The notes: generated from the letters alone by a model not told the origin. 64,000 nucleotides of DNA from Methylobacterium sp. NEAU K (GCF_030700285.1 NZ_JAUYZJ010000016.1:1-64000); one strand, 5' to 3'; positions 56,041 through 64,000 are shown, counted from the first letter of the stretch. Translations and numbers: made by a program.

Positions 56041-56054
56041 GGTCGTTCCTCCAG

Positions 56055-56756
56055 TTACGCGTCCCGCAGACCGCCGCGGGACATGATGAACTCCGCCGCC
56101 TCGCGGATATCGGCCGCGATCGCCGCGGCGGCGGCCGGTCCGTCCCGGGCCTCGATCGCCGCCAGGGCCTCGGCATGCCGGTGCAGTGCAAAGCCCTGGA
56201 GAAGCCTTTCCGGATGGGCACGCAAGTCGAGGTTGATCACTGGGCCCGCCTTCAACCAGAGGCGCGAGATGATCTCGCGCAGAGGATTCAGGCCGCAGGC
56301 CGCGTAGATCGCGAAGTGCAAATCCCGGTTGAGGCGAACCGCCCGGGCGCGGTCCGGCAGCGCGGCTTCGGCCTCGGCCCGGAACGCGGCCTCCGCGCGG
56401 CGGATCGCGGCGAGTTCGGGCTCGCCCCGGCGTTCCGCGGCCCGGGAAGCGGCGATCCCCTCCACCGCCATGCGGGTCTCGGCGAGCGCCCGGAAGTCCT
56501 GCGCGGTCATCACCGGCACGCGGATCGCCCGGGTCGGGGCCACTTCCAGGGCGCCGTCGGCCACGAGGCGGCTCACCGCCTCTCGCACCGGCATCACGGA
56601 AACGCCGAATGCCGCCGCGCTCTGCCGCAAGGACAGTCGGTCGCCCGGCGCCAGGCGCCCGGAGGCGAGCAGGTCCGAGAGGGCCTCGTGAGCCGTGTCG
56701 GCGAGGGTGCGCCGCTCGAGCAGCGGCAATTCCGCCAGGGCCGGTGTGGAACTCAT
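56055..56756 (-). CDS. GntR-family regulator (FCD domain) at divergent node
   Basis: The 233-aa protein has a winged helix (L-A-S-G-R-L-A-P-G-D-R-L-S-L-R, F-G-V-S-V-M-P-V-R-E-A-V) and an FCD domain with N-R-D-L-H-F-A-I-Y and H-R-H-A-E-A-L. It heads the SDR-dehydratase operon and diverges from the ABC operon across 119 bp with two palindromes. It is the likely shared regulator of both arms. Confidence 0.9.
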   Translation of the reverse strand: MSSTPALAELPLLERRTLADTAHEALSDLLASGRLAPGDRLSLRQSAAAFGVSVMPVREAVSRLVADGALEVAPTRAIRVPVMTAQDFRALAETRMAVEGIAASRAAERRGEPELAAIRRAEAAFRAEAEAALPDRARAVRLNRDLHFAIYAACGLNPLREIISRLWLKAGPVINLDLRAHPERLLQGFALHRHAEALAAIEARDGPAAAAAIAADIREAAEFIMSRGGLRDA

Positions 56757-56779
56757 ATGCCGACACTAGACGAGATCGG

Positions 56780-56795
56780 CACTATCGCGCTAGTG
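56780..56795. promoter_or_regulatory. Candidate GntR operator 1
   Basis: CACTATCGCGCTAGTG has CACTA/TAGTG arms with a 6-nt centre and lies 24-39 nt upstream of the gntR start codon. A further CACTAG half-site at 56764-56769 mirrors CTAGTG here. Confidence 0.45.
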
Positions 56796-56797
56796 AT

Positions 56798-56809
56798 CTG
56801 TGATCACAG
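56798..56809. promoter_or_regulatory. Candidate operator 2, perfect palindrome
   Basis: CTGTGATCACAG is a perfect 12-bp palindrome 2 nt from operator 1 and 66 nt before the ABC operon ATG. It resembles GntR, Fnr/Crp half-site or FadR-like dyads; the binding protein is unknown. Confidence 0.45.
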
Positions 56810-56875
56810 TTTGGGTGAGGGCCACCAGAGCCCATCGGAAAAACCCGGCTGGAGGAAACGCACGGGAGCGGAACG

Positions 56876-58135
56876 ATGACGGATCGGTTCGGGGATTCTC
56901 TCTCTCGCCGGAACCTGTTGCGGTCCGGTGGCGCGGCGCTGATCGCGCCGGTGCTGGCGAGTCCGGCGCTGTCGCAGGGGCAGTCGGACGTGATCCGGAT
57001 CGGCCACCTGACGCCGCGCACGGGCTTCCTCGGGCCGCTCGGCGAATTCGCCGTGCAGGCCGCTCAGCTCGCCGTCGAGGAGATCAACGCCAGTGGCGGC
57101 ATCAGCGGCCGGAAGGTCGAGCTGCTCGCCGAGGACAGTGTCAATCCGCAGACCGCCTCGGCCAAGGCCGAGCGCATGGTCCAGCGCGACCGCGTCGCCT
57201 GCCTGGTGGGCGAGATCAACTCCGCCTCGGCGCTGGCGATCAGCCAGGTGGCCCTGCGCGAGAAGGTGCTGTTCATCAACACCGGGGCGAACTCGGACGC
57301 GCTGCGCGGCGCCGATTGCAAGCGGTTCATGTTCCACGTGGAAGCGCAGAACACCATGATGGTCCGGGCGGCCGGCCGCGCCCTGGTCGACAAAGGCCTG
57401 ATCAAGGGCAAGAAGGTCTACGCGCTGACCGCCGACTACGCCTTCGGGCACGATCTCCTCAAGCAGGCCAAGAAATTCTTCGCCGCCAACGACGCGACCA
57501 TCGCGGGCGAGGACCTGATCCCCACGGAGCTCACCGACTTCTCGCCGTTCCTGCTGAAGCTGCGGCAGGGCCGGCCGGACTTGGTGATCTGCAACCTCTC
57601 GGGCACGCAGATCACGAACTTCCTCAAGCAGTACAGCGAATTCGGACTTCCCTATCCTGTTGCCGGGTTCGGTTTCGACACGGCGCTCGCCTGGGGCGCC
57701 GGTCCCGGGAACTTCCTCGGCACCTGGCCGGTGATCTGGCACCATCAGGTCGACTCGCCTTCCGCCAAGAAGTTCGTGGCGGCCTTCCGGGCCAAGTACA
57801 AGAAGCCGCCCGAGAACCAGGGGTGGGGCGACTACACCGCAATGAAGATCGTCGCGCAATCCATGAACGATTTGAAATCGACCGAGTCGATCAAAATCGT
57901 CGAACATCTGGAGAAGGGTGCGACCTTCGACATCGCCAAGACCCGCGAGGGCTATTTCCGCCCCTGGGATCACGAGCTGATGCAGGAGATGTACGCGATC
58001 ACCGCATTGCCGGCGGAACAGGTCAAGAATCCCTACGACATCTTCACCGCGACCGGGCCGCTCCCCGGTCCCGGCGAGAGCCTGGAGGTGCTCGCCACCA
58101 CGCGCGACGAGAACGCATGCACGTTCCCGGCGTGA
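56876..58135 (+). CDS. ABC transporter substrate-binding protein (branched-chain type)
   Basis: The 419-aa periplasmic protein has a Tat-type signal (S-R-R-N-L-L-R-S-G-G, hydrophobic A-P-V-L-A). The mature part is a type 1 binding fold (I-R-I-G-H-L-T-P-R-T-G, A-A-Q-L-A-V-E-E-I-N-A-S-G-G). It delivers the cargo to LivH and the LivM-G-F fusion. The ligand may be an amino acid or another small acid. It starts the right-hand operon of the divergent node. Confidence 0.92.
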   Translation: MTDRFGDSLSRRNLLRSGGAALIAPVLASPALSQGQSDVIRIGHLTPRTGFLGPLGEFAVQAAQLAVEEINASGGISGRKVELLAEDSVNPQTASAKAERMVQRDRVACLVGEINSASALAISQVALREKVLFINTGANSDALRGADCKRFMFHVEAQNTMMVRAAGRALVDKGLIKGKKVYALTADYAFGHDLLKQAKKFFAANDATIAGEDLIPTELTDFSPFLLKLRQGRPDLVICNLSGTQITNFLKQYSEFGLPYPVAGFGFDTALAWGAGPGNFLGTWPVIWHHQVDSPSAKKFVAAFRAKYKKPPENQGWGDYTAMKIVAQSMNDLKSTESIKIVEHLEKGATFDIAKTREGYFRPWDHELMQEMYAITALPAEQVKNPYDIFTATGPLPGPGESLEVLATTRDENACTFPA

Positions 58136-58142
58136 GGCGGCC

Positions 58143-59018
58143 ATGCAGCTCGTCTTCATCCTGGAGCAGGTGCTCAACGGGCTGCTGATCGGTGTGCAGT
58201 ACCTGCTGATCGCGCTCGGTCTGTCGCTGATCTTCAGCCTCGGCGGGATCGTGAATCTGGCCCACGGCGCATTCTATGCCATCGGCGCCTATCTGACGGT
58301 GGTGCTGACCCCGACGATCGGCTTCGGCGGCGCTCTCGTCGCCTCGCCGCTGCTGGTGGCGATCCTCGGCCTCGTCATAGAGCGGTTCCTGCTCCGCCGG
58401 TTCTACCGGGGCGACCCGACGCTCGGGCTGCTCCTGACCTTCGGCCTCGCCATGGTGGCCGAGCAGGCCCTGCGCATGGCCTTTGGGGCGGCACCCCTTC
58501 CATACGGAATACCGACCTGGCTGCGCGGACAAGTCTTCATCGGCGACCTGATCTACTCGCGCTACCGGCTCTCGATCCTGGTGGTGGCGCTGGCCTGCGT
58601 CGGCGGCCTGTGGCTGCTCCTGACCCGCACCAGCTTCGGGCGGGTGGTCCGGGCCGGCGTCCAGAATCCCGACATGGTGGCGGCGCTCGGCATCTCACTC
58701 CGGCCCTACATGACCGCGGTGGTAACCCTCGCGGTCGGCCTTGCGGCGCTCGCCGGGACCATGATGGCGCCTGTGACCGGCGTGCAGCCCGCCATGGGCG
58801 CCGAGATCCTCACCTTCGCGTTCGTCGTGGTGGTGATCGGCGGCCTGGGCTCGTTCTGGGGTGTGGTGCTCGCCGCGCTGATCGTCGGCGTCGTCCGAGG
58901 GCTCACCGCCTATGCCTACCCGCCGGCCACGGAGGCCGCCGTCTATGCCCTGATGGTGCTCGTGCTGCTGCTGCGTCCGCGCGGCTTGTTTGGCGAGCAG
59001 ATCGCCCGATTCGAGTGA
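58143..59018 (+). CDS. ABC transporter permease, LivH-type
   Basis: The 291-aa inner-membrane permease has 8 or so TM segments. The N-terminus (L-N-G-L-L-I-G-V-Q-Y-L-L-I-A-L-G-L-S-L-I-F) and N-L-A-H-G-A-F-Y are LivH hallmarks. It pairs with the permease part of the next gene; the gap to the binding protein is 7 nt. Confidence 0.93.
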   Translation: MQLVFILEQVLNGLLIGVQYLLIALGLSLIFSLGGIVNLAHGAFYAIGAYLTVVLTPTIGFGGALVASPLLVAILGLVIERFLLRRFYRGDPTLGLLLTFGLAMVAEQALRMAFGAAPLPYGIPTWLRGQVFIGDLIYSRYRLSILVVALACVGGLWLLLTRTSFGRVVRAGVQNPDMVAALGISLRPYMTAVVTLAVGLAALAGTMMAPVTGVQPAMGAEILTFAFVVVVIGGLGSFWGVVLAALIVGVVRGLTAYAYPPATEAAVYALMVLVLLLRPRGLFGEQIARFE

Positions 59019-59032
59019 GCGGAGAGGGTTTC

Positions 59033-61591
59033 ATGTCCGGAGCCGCCGAGCCGCTGCCGCTCGCCATCCCCCAGCGCGGCCCGATCCGGCGCGAGAGCCG
59101 CCAGCTCTGGGCGGCGCTCGCCGCGCTGATCGTCCTGCCCTTCGCCCTCGACGCAATCGGCCTGACGCTGATCACCGCCACCGACGTGGTGATCTTCGCG
59201 CTGGCCGTCCTCGGCCTCAACATCCTGGTCGGCTGGACCGGCCTCGTCTCCTTCGGGCACGGGGCATGGTTCGGGATCGGCGCCTACGCGGTGGCGATCC
59301 TGCAGGCCCGTCTGGCCCCCGGCGACATGGCGCTGCCGCTGCTGGGCGCGCTCGCCATCACCGGCCTCGCGGCCCTGGCCGGGGGGGCGCTGATCCTGCG
59401 CCGGCGCGGCGTCTACTTCTCGCTGCTGACGCTCGCCTTCACGGCGATGCTCTACGCCATCGCGTTTCGCTGGACCGACCTCACCGGCGGCGAGAACGGG
59501 ATCGGCAATCTGCACCGCTGGGAGGCGCTCCAGCAGCCCGGCGCCTATTACGCGGCGGTCTCGGGCATCGCCTTCCTGGTACTGATCGGGCTCTGGCGGT
59601 TCCGCCGCTCGCCGATGGGGACCGTGCTGGTCGCGATCCGCGAGAACGAGCAGCGCGCCGGCTTCCTCGGCTACGCGACCAACCGCTACAAGCTTGCGGC
59701 CTTCGTGATCTCGGCCTCCATCACCGGGCTCGCCGGGGCGCTCTCCGCCTACAGCCACCGCTTCACTTCGGCTGACCCGATCTCCATCGCCTTCTCGGGC
59801 GAGCTGCTCGCCATGGTGGTTATCGGCGGAATGCGCTCGTTCCTCGGGCCGGCGTTGGGGGCTCTGTTCTACATCCTGTTCCGGGAGTTCCTGTCGATCT
59901 ACACCGGCGACTGGCTGCTGTATTTCGGCTTGCTGTTCGTCGCCTTCATCGTGTTCTCCCCGGATGGGCTCGTGGGTATCGCCGCGCGCCTGATGCGGCC
60001 GTTCCGCCGCGTCCCCTCCGAGGGCGCCGCGATGTCGGCCCGCCGCGCCGGCGCGTCCGGCCGCGTGCCGGCACGCTTCATCGCAGAAAGCCGTTCCGAT
60101 GGACCTGTCCTCGTCGCCGAGGACATCCGGAAGAGTTTCGGGCCGGTGGCGGCGGTGCGCGGCGTGTCCTTCGCGGTGGCCGACCGGACCTTGCACGCGC
60201 TGATCGGCCCGAACGGCGCCGGCAAGACCACGGCGTTCAACCTGCTCTCCGGGATGTTCCGGCCGAATGCCGGGCGTATCCTCCTCGACGGCGCCGAGAT
60301 CGGCGGCATGGAGCCGCACGCGATCACCCGGGCGGGCCTCGGACGCTCGTTCCAGATCACGAACCTGTTCCCGGGCCTGTCGGTGGAGGAGAACGTCCGG
60401 CTCGCCGTCCAGGCGCGCCACCCCGGCCATTTCAGCCCGTGGCGGGACGCGCTGTCCATCCGGGAGATCGCCGACGATACGGCCGAACTGCTGCGCTGGA
60501 CAGGGCTCTCCGGGATCGAGCACGCGGAGGCCGGAAGCCTCTCTTACGGGGGCCAACGGCTCCTCGATATGGGGCTCGCGCTGGCTACCCGGCCGCGGGT
60601 GCTGCTCCTCGACGAACCGCTCGCCGGCCTCGCCGCCGCCGAGCGCGAGCGCGTCGGCGACCTGATCAAGGCGCTCTCGGCCGATATCCCCGTGCTGCTC
60701 GTGGAACATGACATCGACCGGGTCTTCCGGCTGGCCGACCGGGTCACCGTGATGGCCGACGGCGCCGTGCTGGTCGACGGCTCCGTGGCCGATGCCCGGG
60801 ACGACGCGCGGGTGCAGGCGGTCTATCTCGGCTCGGGTACCGAGGCGATCGCGGCCAAGCCGCGGGCCAGCGCCGCCGCCTCCGAGACGCTGCTGTCCAT
60901 GGACGGCGTCGACACCTTCTACGGTAAGTCGCACATCCTCAACGGCGTGAACCTTGCGGTGCACAGGGGTGAGGTCGTGGCCCTGCTCGGCCGCAACGGC
61001 GCCGGCAAGTCGACCCTTCTGAAGACGCTGATCGGCATGGCGCCGCCGGCGTCTGGCCGGATCGTACTCGCGGGCCAGGACATCGCCGGTCTGACGCCCG
61101 ACCGGATCGCCCGGCTCGGCATCGGTTATGTGCCGCAGGGGCGGGCGCTGTTCTCCGGGATGAGCGTCGCGGAGAATCTCGGCCTCGGTCGTCTGCGGCG
61201 GCTCACGGGCGCCGGCATCCATTGGGACGAGGACAAGGTCCTGGAGTTCTTCCCCCGGTTGAAACAGCGCTGGAGCGTGGACGCTTCGCGCCTCTCGGGG
61301 GGCGAGCAGCAGATGGTGGCCGTGGCCCGGTCCCTGTCCGGCGACACCCGGCTCCTGCTCCTCGACGAGCCGTTCGAGGGTCTGTCGCCCGCCGTGACAG
61401 AAGAGCTGTTCGAGGCGTTCGACCGCCTGCGCCGGGAGATCGCGATCATCCTGGTGGACCACCATCTCGATCTCGCGCTCGCTCTCTCGGACCGCACCGT
61501 GGCGTTGGAGCGGGGCAGCGTGCAGTGGACCGGGACGTCGCGCCTGCTGCGCGAGGATCAGGAACTGCGGCGGAAGGTTCTGTGGCTTTGA
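59033..61591 (+). CDS. LivM-LivG-LivF fusion: ABC permease plus two ATPases
   Basis: The 852-aa protein joins a LivM-type permease (about 1-320; G-W-T-G-L-V-S-F-G-H-G-A-W-F-G) to two ATPases. ATPase 1 has Walker A G-P-N-G-A-G-K-T-T at about 391 and signature L-S-Y-G-G-Q. ATPase 2 has G-R-N-G-A-G-K-S-T at about 652 and L-S-G-G-E-Q-Q plus L-L-L-D-E-P-F-E-G-L-S-P. In most bacteria these are three genes. An in-frame ATG at 60032 (residue 334) after GAGGGC might also yield a separate ATPase pair. The frame before 59033 lies inside livH and is not coding. Confidence 0.92.
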   Translation: MSGAAEPLPLAIPQRGPIRRESRQLWAALAALIVLPFALDAIGLTLITATDVVIFALAVLGLNILVGWTGLVSFGHGAWFGIGAYAVAILQARLAPGDMALPLLGALAITGLAALAGGALILRRRGVYFSLLTLAFTAMLYAIAFRWTDLTGGENGIGNLHRWEALQQPGAYYAAVSGIAFLVLIGLWRFRRSPMGTVLVAIRENEQRAGFLGYATNRYKLAAFVISASITGLAGALSAYSHRFTSADPISIAFSGELLAMVVIGGMRSFLGPALGALFYILFREFLSIYTGDWLLYFGLLFVAFIVFSPDGLVGIAARLMRPFRRVPSEGAAMSARRAGASGRVPARFIAESRSDGPVLVAEDIRKSFGPVAAVRGVSFAVADRTLHALIGPNGAGKTTAFNLLSGMFRPNAGRILLDGAEIGGMEPHAITRAGLGRSFQITNLFPGLSVEENVRLAVQARHPGHFSPWRDALSIREIADDTAELLRWTGLSGIEHAEAGSLSYGGQRLLDMGLALATRPRVLLLDEPLAGLAAAERERVGDLIKALSADIPVLLVEHDIDRVFRLADRVTVMADGAVLVDGSVADARDDARVQAVYLGSGTEAIAAKPRASAAASETLLSMDGVDTFYGKSHILNGVNLAVHRGEVVALLGRNGAGKSTLLKTLIGMAPPASGRIVLAGQDIAGLTPDRIARLGIGYVPQGRALFSGMSVAENLGLGRLRRLTGAGIHWDEDKVLEFFPRLKQRWSVDASRLSGGEQQMVAVARSLSGDTRLLLLDEPFEGLSPAVTEELFEAFDRLRREIAIILVDHHLDLALALSDRTVALERGSVQWTGTSRLLREDQELRRKVLWL

Positions 61592-61656
61592 GGCAGTTCA
61601 TGATTCGCACGTCCGAAGAACACGTGTATCCCACCCCCAGACTGCATCGTGGGATC

Positions 61657-61676
61657 CGGCCGCGGAGCGGCGGCCG
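61657..61676. terminator. GC-rich hairpin after the ABC genes
   Basis: A 7-bp stem CGGCCGC/GCGGCCG with a 6-nt loop lies 66 nt after the fusion gene. Just before it, ATCCCAC (61628-61634) and GTGGGAT (61649-61655) form another dyad. No T-tract is present; partial termination or mRNA processing is possible. Confidence 0.35.
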
Positions 61677-61793
61677 CGAACGAGCCCTCGGGCCGGCCGC
61701 GCGATCCCTTGTGGCCTCCGTCGAGGCGGCTCCCCCGCGTGTCCGGGTGAGGGAATGGATCGGTGCGGCGGCTCAGATCGACCGGAGCGCAGC

Positions 61794-62717
61794 ATGACTG
61801 ACAGCGTCGCGATCGTCGGCGCCGGCCTGATCGGCCGGGCCTGGGCGATGATCTTCGCCCGCGCCGGCTGGGACGTGCGCCTGTTCGATGCCGCCGAGGG
61901 CGTCGCCCAAGCAGCGATCCCACTCTGCAGCGAGGGGCTGCGCAACCTCGCGGCCCACGGACTCTGCCCTGATCCGGAGGCGGCGTCCGGTCACATTCGG
62001 GCGCCCGACAGCCTCGCCGCCTGCCTCGACGGCGTCGGCTTCGTGCAGGAGAACGGCCCAGAATCGCTTGACGTGAAGCGGTCCCTGTTCGCCCAACTCG
62101 ACGCTCTCGCGCCTCCGGATGCGATCATCGCCTCGTCCTCCTCGGCGATCCGCTGCTCGCTCTTCACGGAGGCGCTGCCCGGCCGCGGACGCTGCCTGAT
62201 CGGCCACCCGGTCAACCCGCCCCACCTGATCCCGCTGGTGGAGATCTCCGGCGCACCGTGGACGGACGAGACGGCGCTCATTCGCGCCAGACAGACGTAC
62301 GAAGCCATCGGCCAAGTGCCGATCACCGTGCTCAAGGAGATCGAGGGCTTCATCCTCAACCGGCTCCAGGGTGCCCTGCTGGCGGAGGCGTTCCGGCTCG
62401 CCTCGGAGGGCTACGTGACGCCGCAGGACCTCGACAAGACCGTCTCGGACGGGCTCGGCTTGCGCTGGAGCTTCATGGGACCCTTCGAGACCATCGAGCT
62501 CAATGCCCCCGGCGGTATCGCCGATTACTGCGCGCGCTACACCGGCTTCTACAAGAGACTCGCCGCCGATCCGGCGCCCCCCACCGTCTACGAGGCGCCG
62601 GCCACCGAGGCGATCCTGGCGAACTGGCAGGCTCCACGCGACCTGCCCGCGCGCATGCGCCGCCGGGACGAGCGGCTTGCGGCCCTGAGGGCCCACAAGA
62701 TTTCACGGAAGGACTGA
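61794..62717 (+). CDS. 3-hydroxyacyl-CoA dehydrogenase-family enzyme, L-gulonate 3-dehydrogenase (CRYL1)-like
   Basis: The 307-aa protein has the Rossmann start V-A-I-V-G-A-G-L-I-G-R-A-W-A-M. The catalytic-region blocks S-S-S-S-A-I and G-H-P-V-N-P-P-H-L-I-P-L-V-E follow, then G-L-G-L-R-W-S-F-M-G-P-F-E-T-I. These match mammalian CRYL1 and carnitine dehydrogenases more closely than fatty-acid enzymes. It would oxidise a 3-hydroxy acid to a 3-keto acid. GGAG precedes the ATG. The next gene begins 2 nt after its stop. Confidence 0.86.
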   Translation: MTDSVAIVGAGLIGRAWAMIFARAGWDVRLFDAAEGVAQAAIPLCSEGLRNLAAHGLCPDPEAASGHIRAPDSLAACLDGVGFVQENGPESLDVKRSLFAQLDALAPPDAIIASSSSAIRCSLFTEALPGRGRCLIGHPVNPPHLIPLVEISGAPWTDETALIRARQTYEAIGQVPITVLKEIEGFILNRLQGALLAEAFRLASEGYVTPQDLDKTVSDGLGLRWSFMGPFETIELNAPGGIADYCARYTGFYKRLAADPAPPTVYEAPATEAILANWQAPRDLPARMRRRDERLAALRAHKISRKD

Positions 62718-62719
62718 GC

Positions 62720-63649
62720 ATGGCCTCACAACGGAAAGTCATCATCACCTGCGCTGTCACCGGCGCGATCCATACACCGAGCATGTCACCGCATCTCCCG
62801 GTGACGCCGGAAGAAATCGCCGATGCCGCGATCGGCGCGGCCGAGGCGGGCGCTGCGATCATCCACCTGCATGCCCGCAACCCCGAGACCGGACAGCCGG
62901 ACCAGTCGCCGGAAGCGTTCGCCAAGTTCCTGCCCGTCATCAAGCAGCGCTCCGCCTGCGTGGTGAACCTCACCACGGGGGGCGCGCCGACCATGTCGAT
63001 CGAGGAGCGTGTGCGCCCCGCCGCGACCTTCCAGCCTGAGGTCGCCTCGCTCAATCTCGGCTCGATGAATTTCGGCCTGTTCGGCATGCTCGACCGCTTC
63101 AAGGACCTGAAGCACCAGTGGGAGCGGGACTATCTCGGTAACAAGGACATCATCTTCCGCAACACCTTCGGCCAGATCGAGCACATCCTCACCACCTGCG
63201 GCCCGAACGGGACGCGGTTCGAATTCGAGTGCTATGACACGGCGCATCTGTACAACCTGAAATACTTCTTCGACCGCGGATTGGTGAAGGCGCCGTTGTT
63301 CATCCAGACCGTGTTCGGCCTCCAGGGCGGCATCGGCGCCCATCCCGACGACGTGATGCACATGAAGCGCACCGCCGACCGGCTGTTCGGCGACCAGTAC
63401 CGCTGGTCGGTGCTGGGGGCTGGTCGCAATCAGATGAACATCGCCGCCATGGCGGCCGCGATGGGCGGCAACGTCCGGGTCGGCTTGGAGGACAGCCTCT
63501 GGGACGGTCCCGGCAAGCTCGCCGAGACCAACGCCGCGCAGGTGCGGCGCGTCCGCTCGATCATCGAGGGGCTCGGCCTCGCCATTGCGTCGCCGGACGA
63601 GGCGCGCGAGATGCTGGCGCTGAAGGGCGGCGACAAGGTCGCGTTCTGA
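62720..63649 (+). CDS. Beta-keto acid cleavage enzyme (BKACE/DUF849)
   Basis: The 309-aa zinc enzyme cleaves a 3-keto acid with acetyl-CoA to acetoacetate and a new acyl-CoA. Zinc ligands are visible as His49 and His51 in I-I-H-L-H-A-R-N and Glu257 in V-G-L-E-D-S-L-W. N-L-T-T-G-G-A-P and S-L-N-L-G-S-M-N-F are further family marks. The founding member acts on 3-keto-5-aminohexanoate in lysine breakdown; relatives act on dehydrocarnitine and others. Here the adjoining dehydrogenase should make its substrate. Confidence 0.92.
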   Translation: MASQRKVIITCAVTGAIHTPSMSPHLPVTPEEIADAAIGAAEAGAAIIHLHARNPETGQPDQSPEAFAKFLPVIKQRSACVVNLTTGGAPTMSIEERVRPAATFQPEVASLNLGSMNFGLFGMLDRFKDLKHQWERDYLGNKDIIFRNTFGQIEHILTTCGPNGTRFEFECYDTAHLYNLKYFFDRGLVKAPLFIQTVFGLQGGIGAHPDDVMHMKRTADRLFGDQYRWSVLGAGRNQMNIAAMAAAMGGNVRVGLEDSLWDGPGKLAETNAAQVRRVRSIIEGLGLAIASPDEAREMLALKGGDKVAF

Positions 63650-63655
63650 GGGCGC

Positions 63656-63682
63656 GGGCCGGGACCGATGCGGTCCCGGCCC
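63656..63682. terminator. Bidirectional terminator hairpin
   Basis: A perfect 12-bp stem (63656-63667 with 63671-63682) and 3-nt loop lie between the convergent cleavage-enzyme and DUF167 genes. No clear T-tract follows. Confidence 0.65.
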
Positions 63683-63687
63683 ATCAC

Positions 63688-63975
63688 TCACTCCGGCACA
63701 CCGAAGATCCGCTCGAGATCGCCTTGAGAGATGCCGTCGATCTCCAGGACCTTAAGCCGGCTCTGATCACCCGCGACGATCCGAACCGCGCCGCGGCCGA
63801 CTCTCAGCGCCTTGGCGATCATTTTCTCAAGGGCTGCATTGGCCGCGCCCTCCACGGGCGGAGCGGCAACACGCGCCTTGAGATAGGGCGCGCCCTTCTC
63901 GTCCCGGGCCCACCCCTCCGCGGCATCCCGGCCGCCGCGGGGCGTGAGGCGCACGGACAGCCGAGTCGCCGCCAC
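63688..63975 (-). CDS. DUF167/UPF0235 (YggU) family protein
   Basis: The 95-aa protein has L-S-V-R-L-T-P-R-G-G-R-D, A-R-V-A-A-P-P-V-E-G-A-A-N-A-A-L and G-D-Q-S-R-L-K, the UPF0235 core. Its function is unknown. The start is a GTG at 63975 with AAGGACG upstream. A TAA in another frame at 63989-63987 could be the end of an upstream yggT gene, its usual neighbour, but too little is present to say. Confidence 0.88.
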   Translation of the reverse strand: MAATRLSVRLTPRGGRDAAEGWARDEKGAPYLKARVAAPPVEGAANAALEKMIAKALRVGRGAVRIVAGDQSRLKVLEIDGISQGDLERIFGVPE

Positions 63976-64000
63976 CGGTCGCGTCCTTAGAAGATCTTGC

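Noticed and set aside
58610..59032. N-terminal extension of the LivM-G-F fusion
   Set aside because: It overlaps livH out of frame; the ATG at 59033 begins the LivM domain.
58943..61465. 840-aa minus-strand frame
   Set aside because: It is antisense to the LivM-G-F fusion; composition is typical of a shadow frame.
61794..63649. Carnitine degradation as the function of the dehydrogenase-BKACE pair
   Set aside because: Gene order fits, but there is no thioesterase domain or gene and the dehydrogenase looks closer to CRYL1; kept only as an alternative.
1..64000. tRNA, rRNA, CRISPR, IS element or prophage
   Set aside because: No cloverleaf, array, transposase, integrase or phage structural gene was seen by eye; a tRNAscan and IS search would settle it.

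Overview
The window is GC-rich DNA (roughly 68-70 % G+C by eye) from an alphaproteobacterium of the order Hyphomicrobiales, most likely Methylobacterium or a close relative. This rests on a GapR/UPF0335 gene, an ExoR homologue, a DUF1236 protein, an extensin-like protein, a long-type PurC and several GTG starts with good Shine-Dalgarno sites. No gene specific to methylotrophy lies in the window, so the genus is an inference. No rRNA, tRNA, CRISPR array, transposase or phage gene was found.

Layout. 1-853 is the end of a chemoreceptor that carries a globin domain at its C-terminus. 1.1-18.3 kb is housekeeping and envelope: purC, gapR, an MHS-type transporter, a DUF1236 protein, hrcA diverging from rph-rdgB-hemW, an LpoA-like lipoprotein diverging from rsmI-yraN, a receiver-only response regulator, an L,D-transpeptidase, an extensin-like protein, an M3 oligopeptidase and a coiled-coil membrane protein. 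18.6-24.0 kb is a lactate/pyruvate block: an isochorismatase-family hydrolase, poxB and lutABC. 24.0-27.1 kb holds a transglutaminase-like protein and eutBC. 27.7-35.3 kb holds ilvD, exoR, a GST, xthA, a ceramidase-like membrane protein, hom and glpX. 35.5-42.2 kb holds a second L,D-transpeptidase, a nitrate/nitrite transporter with a structured leader, and an MFS/CoA-transferase/crotonase operon. 42.3-44.5 kb is a string of small genes plus a YbaK-family deacylase.

44.6-63.6 kb is a catabolic island. It has a TRAP transporter (dctPQM) with a divergent GntR regulator, a second GntR gene beside a 983-aa FAD/Fe-S/CCG oxidoreductase, and a third GntR gene at a divergent node. One arm of the node is gntR-SDR-SDR-IlvD/Edd dehydratase. 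The other is a branched-chain-type ABC transporter whose second permease and both ATPases form one polypeptide, followed by an L-gulonate-3-dehydrogenase-like enzyme and a beta-keto acid cleavage enzyme. Two palindromes lie between the arms. The parts fit uptake and oxidation of a hydroxylated or sugar-derived acid, with dehydratase chemistry on one arm and 3-oxidation plus acetyl-CoA-dependent cleavage on the other. The substrate cannot be read from the sequence. The window ends with a DUF167 gene.

Points most worth following: the chemoreceptor-globin fusion; a 16-bp perfect hairpin that buries the Shine-Dalgarno site and start codon of poxB; an ANTAR-type hexaloop leader (with an overlapping sigma-54-like site) before the nitrate transporter; a crotonase-family protein lacking both hydratase glutamates; the LivM-LivG-LivF fusion; and the divergent GntR regulon.
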